NCBI GenBank assembly: GCA_934101115.1
Contig: CAKOPW010000045.1
Coordinates: 1-5,562, forward strand
Direction: 5' to 3'
From: an uncultured Bacilli bacterium
Lineage (GTDB): Bacteria; Bacillota_I; Bacilli_A; RF39; UBA660
DNA: 5,562 bases
Part shown: piece by piece, positions 5,521 to 5,562 of the stretch
Layout of the letters: each line of letters starts with the position of its first letter
Position numbering within the stretch: the first letter of the stretch is position 1
The notes under the pieces: generated by a model
Seen by the model: only the letters and a program-made list of their open reading frames with translations
Told to the model about the DNA's origin: nothing
Databases searched by the model: none
Made by a program: the position numbers and the translations under genes

Positions 5521-5537
5521 ATGCCCTATAAGGGCAT
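5521..5537. repeat. Hairpin 2 after lexA
   Basis: ATGCCCT and AGGGCAT are exact 7-bp inverted repeats around ATA. The element starts immediately after the T-tail of the lexA terminator and has no T-run of its own, so it is not a second intrinsic terminator. It could be part of a structured RNA, a mobile-element end or an intergenic palindrome. Confidence 0.7.
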
Positions 5538-5545
5538 CTTACTGG

Positions 5546-5562
5546 CAGCACTAGATTGTGCT
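5546..5562. repeat. Hairpin 3 at the right edge (possibly cut off)
   Basis: AGCAC (5547-5551) and GTGCT (5558-5562) are inverted around TAGATT. C5546 could pair with a G just outside the window, so the stem may be longer. It is the third successive inverted repeat in 68 bp. Confidence 0.45.

Overview
The window is AT-rich and reads with the standard bacterial code: TGG encodes tryptophan, and TGA stops both scpA and the gene before it. Strong AGGAGG-type ribosome binding sites, a kleisin-type scpA/scpB pair, a Bacillus-type LexA operator (GAAC-N4-GTTC) and A/T-rich intrinsic terminators all point to a low-GC Gram-positive bacterium (Bacillota). An uncultured gut-type Bacilli or Mollicutes-relative that keeps code 11 is my inference only.

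Layout, left to right. Positions 1-730 (minus) hold the first 243 codons of a gene that runs off the left edge; it encodes a membrane-anchored protein with a transglutaminase-like Cys-His-Asp triad. Positions 791-3034 (minus) form a tight operon read right to left: a single-pass membrane protein of unknown function, then scpA (4-nt ATGA overlap), then scpB (4-nt gap). ScpA and ScpB are the kleisin and winged-helix partners of SMC in chromosome condensation and segregation. This operon has its own TATAAT promoter just after the miaB terminator. miaB (minus, 3090-4496) encodes the tRNA methylthiotransferase. Between miaB and lexA lies an unlisted 46-codon ORF (minus, 4585-4725) encoding a one-helix membrane micropeptide. 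lexA (plus, 4866-5486) follows, then a strong terminator and two more hairpins at the right edge.

The most interesting part is the lexA/micropeptide divergon. The micropeptide promoter is close to consensus (TTGACA, 17 bp, TATGAT with an extended TG) and its spacer is filled by a near-ideal LexA box. A second, weaker LexA box overlaps the -35 of lexA. A perfect 14-bp inverted repeat lies between the two boxes. In Bacillus, Listeria and Staphylococcus the gene divergent from lexA is an SOS-induced membrane cell-division inhibitor (YneA or SosA), so this ORF is a good candidate for a minimal version of that checkpoint without the LysM domain of YneA. LexA itself has Cys-Gly instead of the usual Ala-Gly at its self-cleavage site.

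All functional calls rest on motifs read by eye; no database search was possible.
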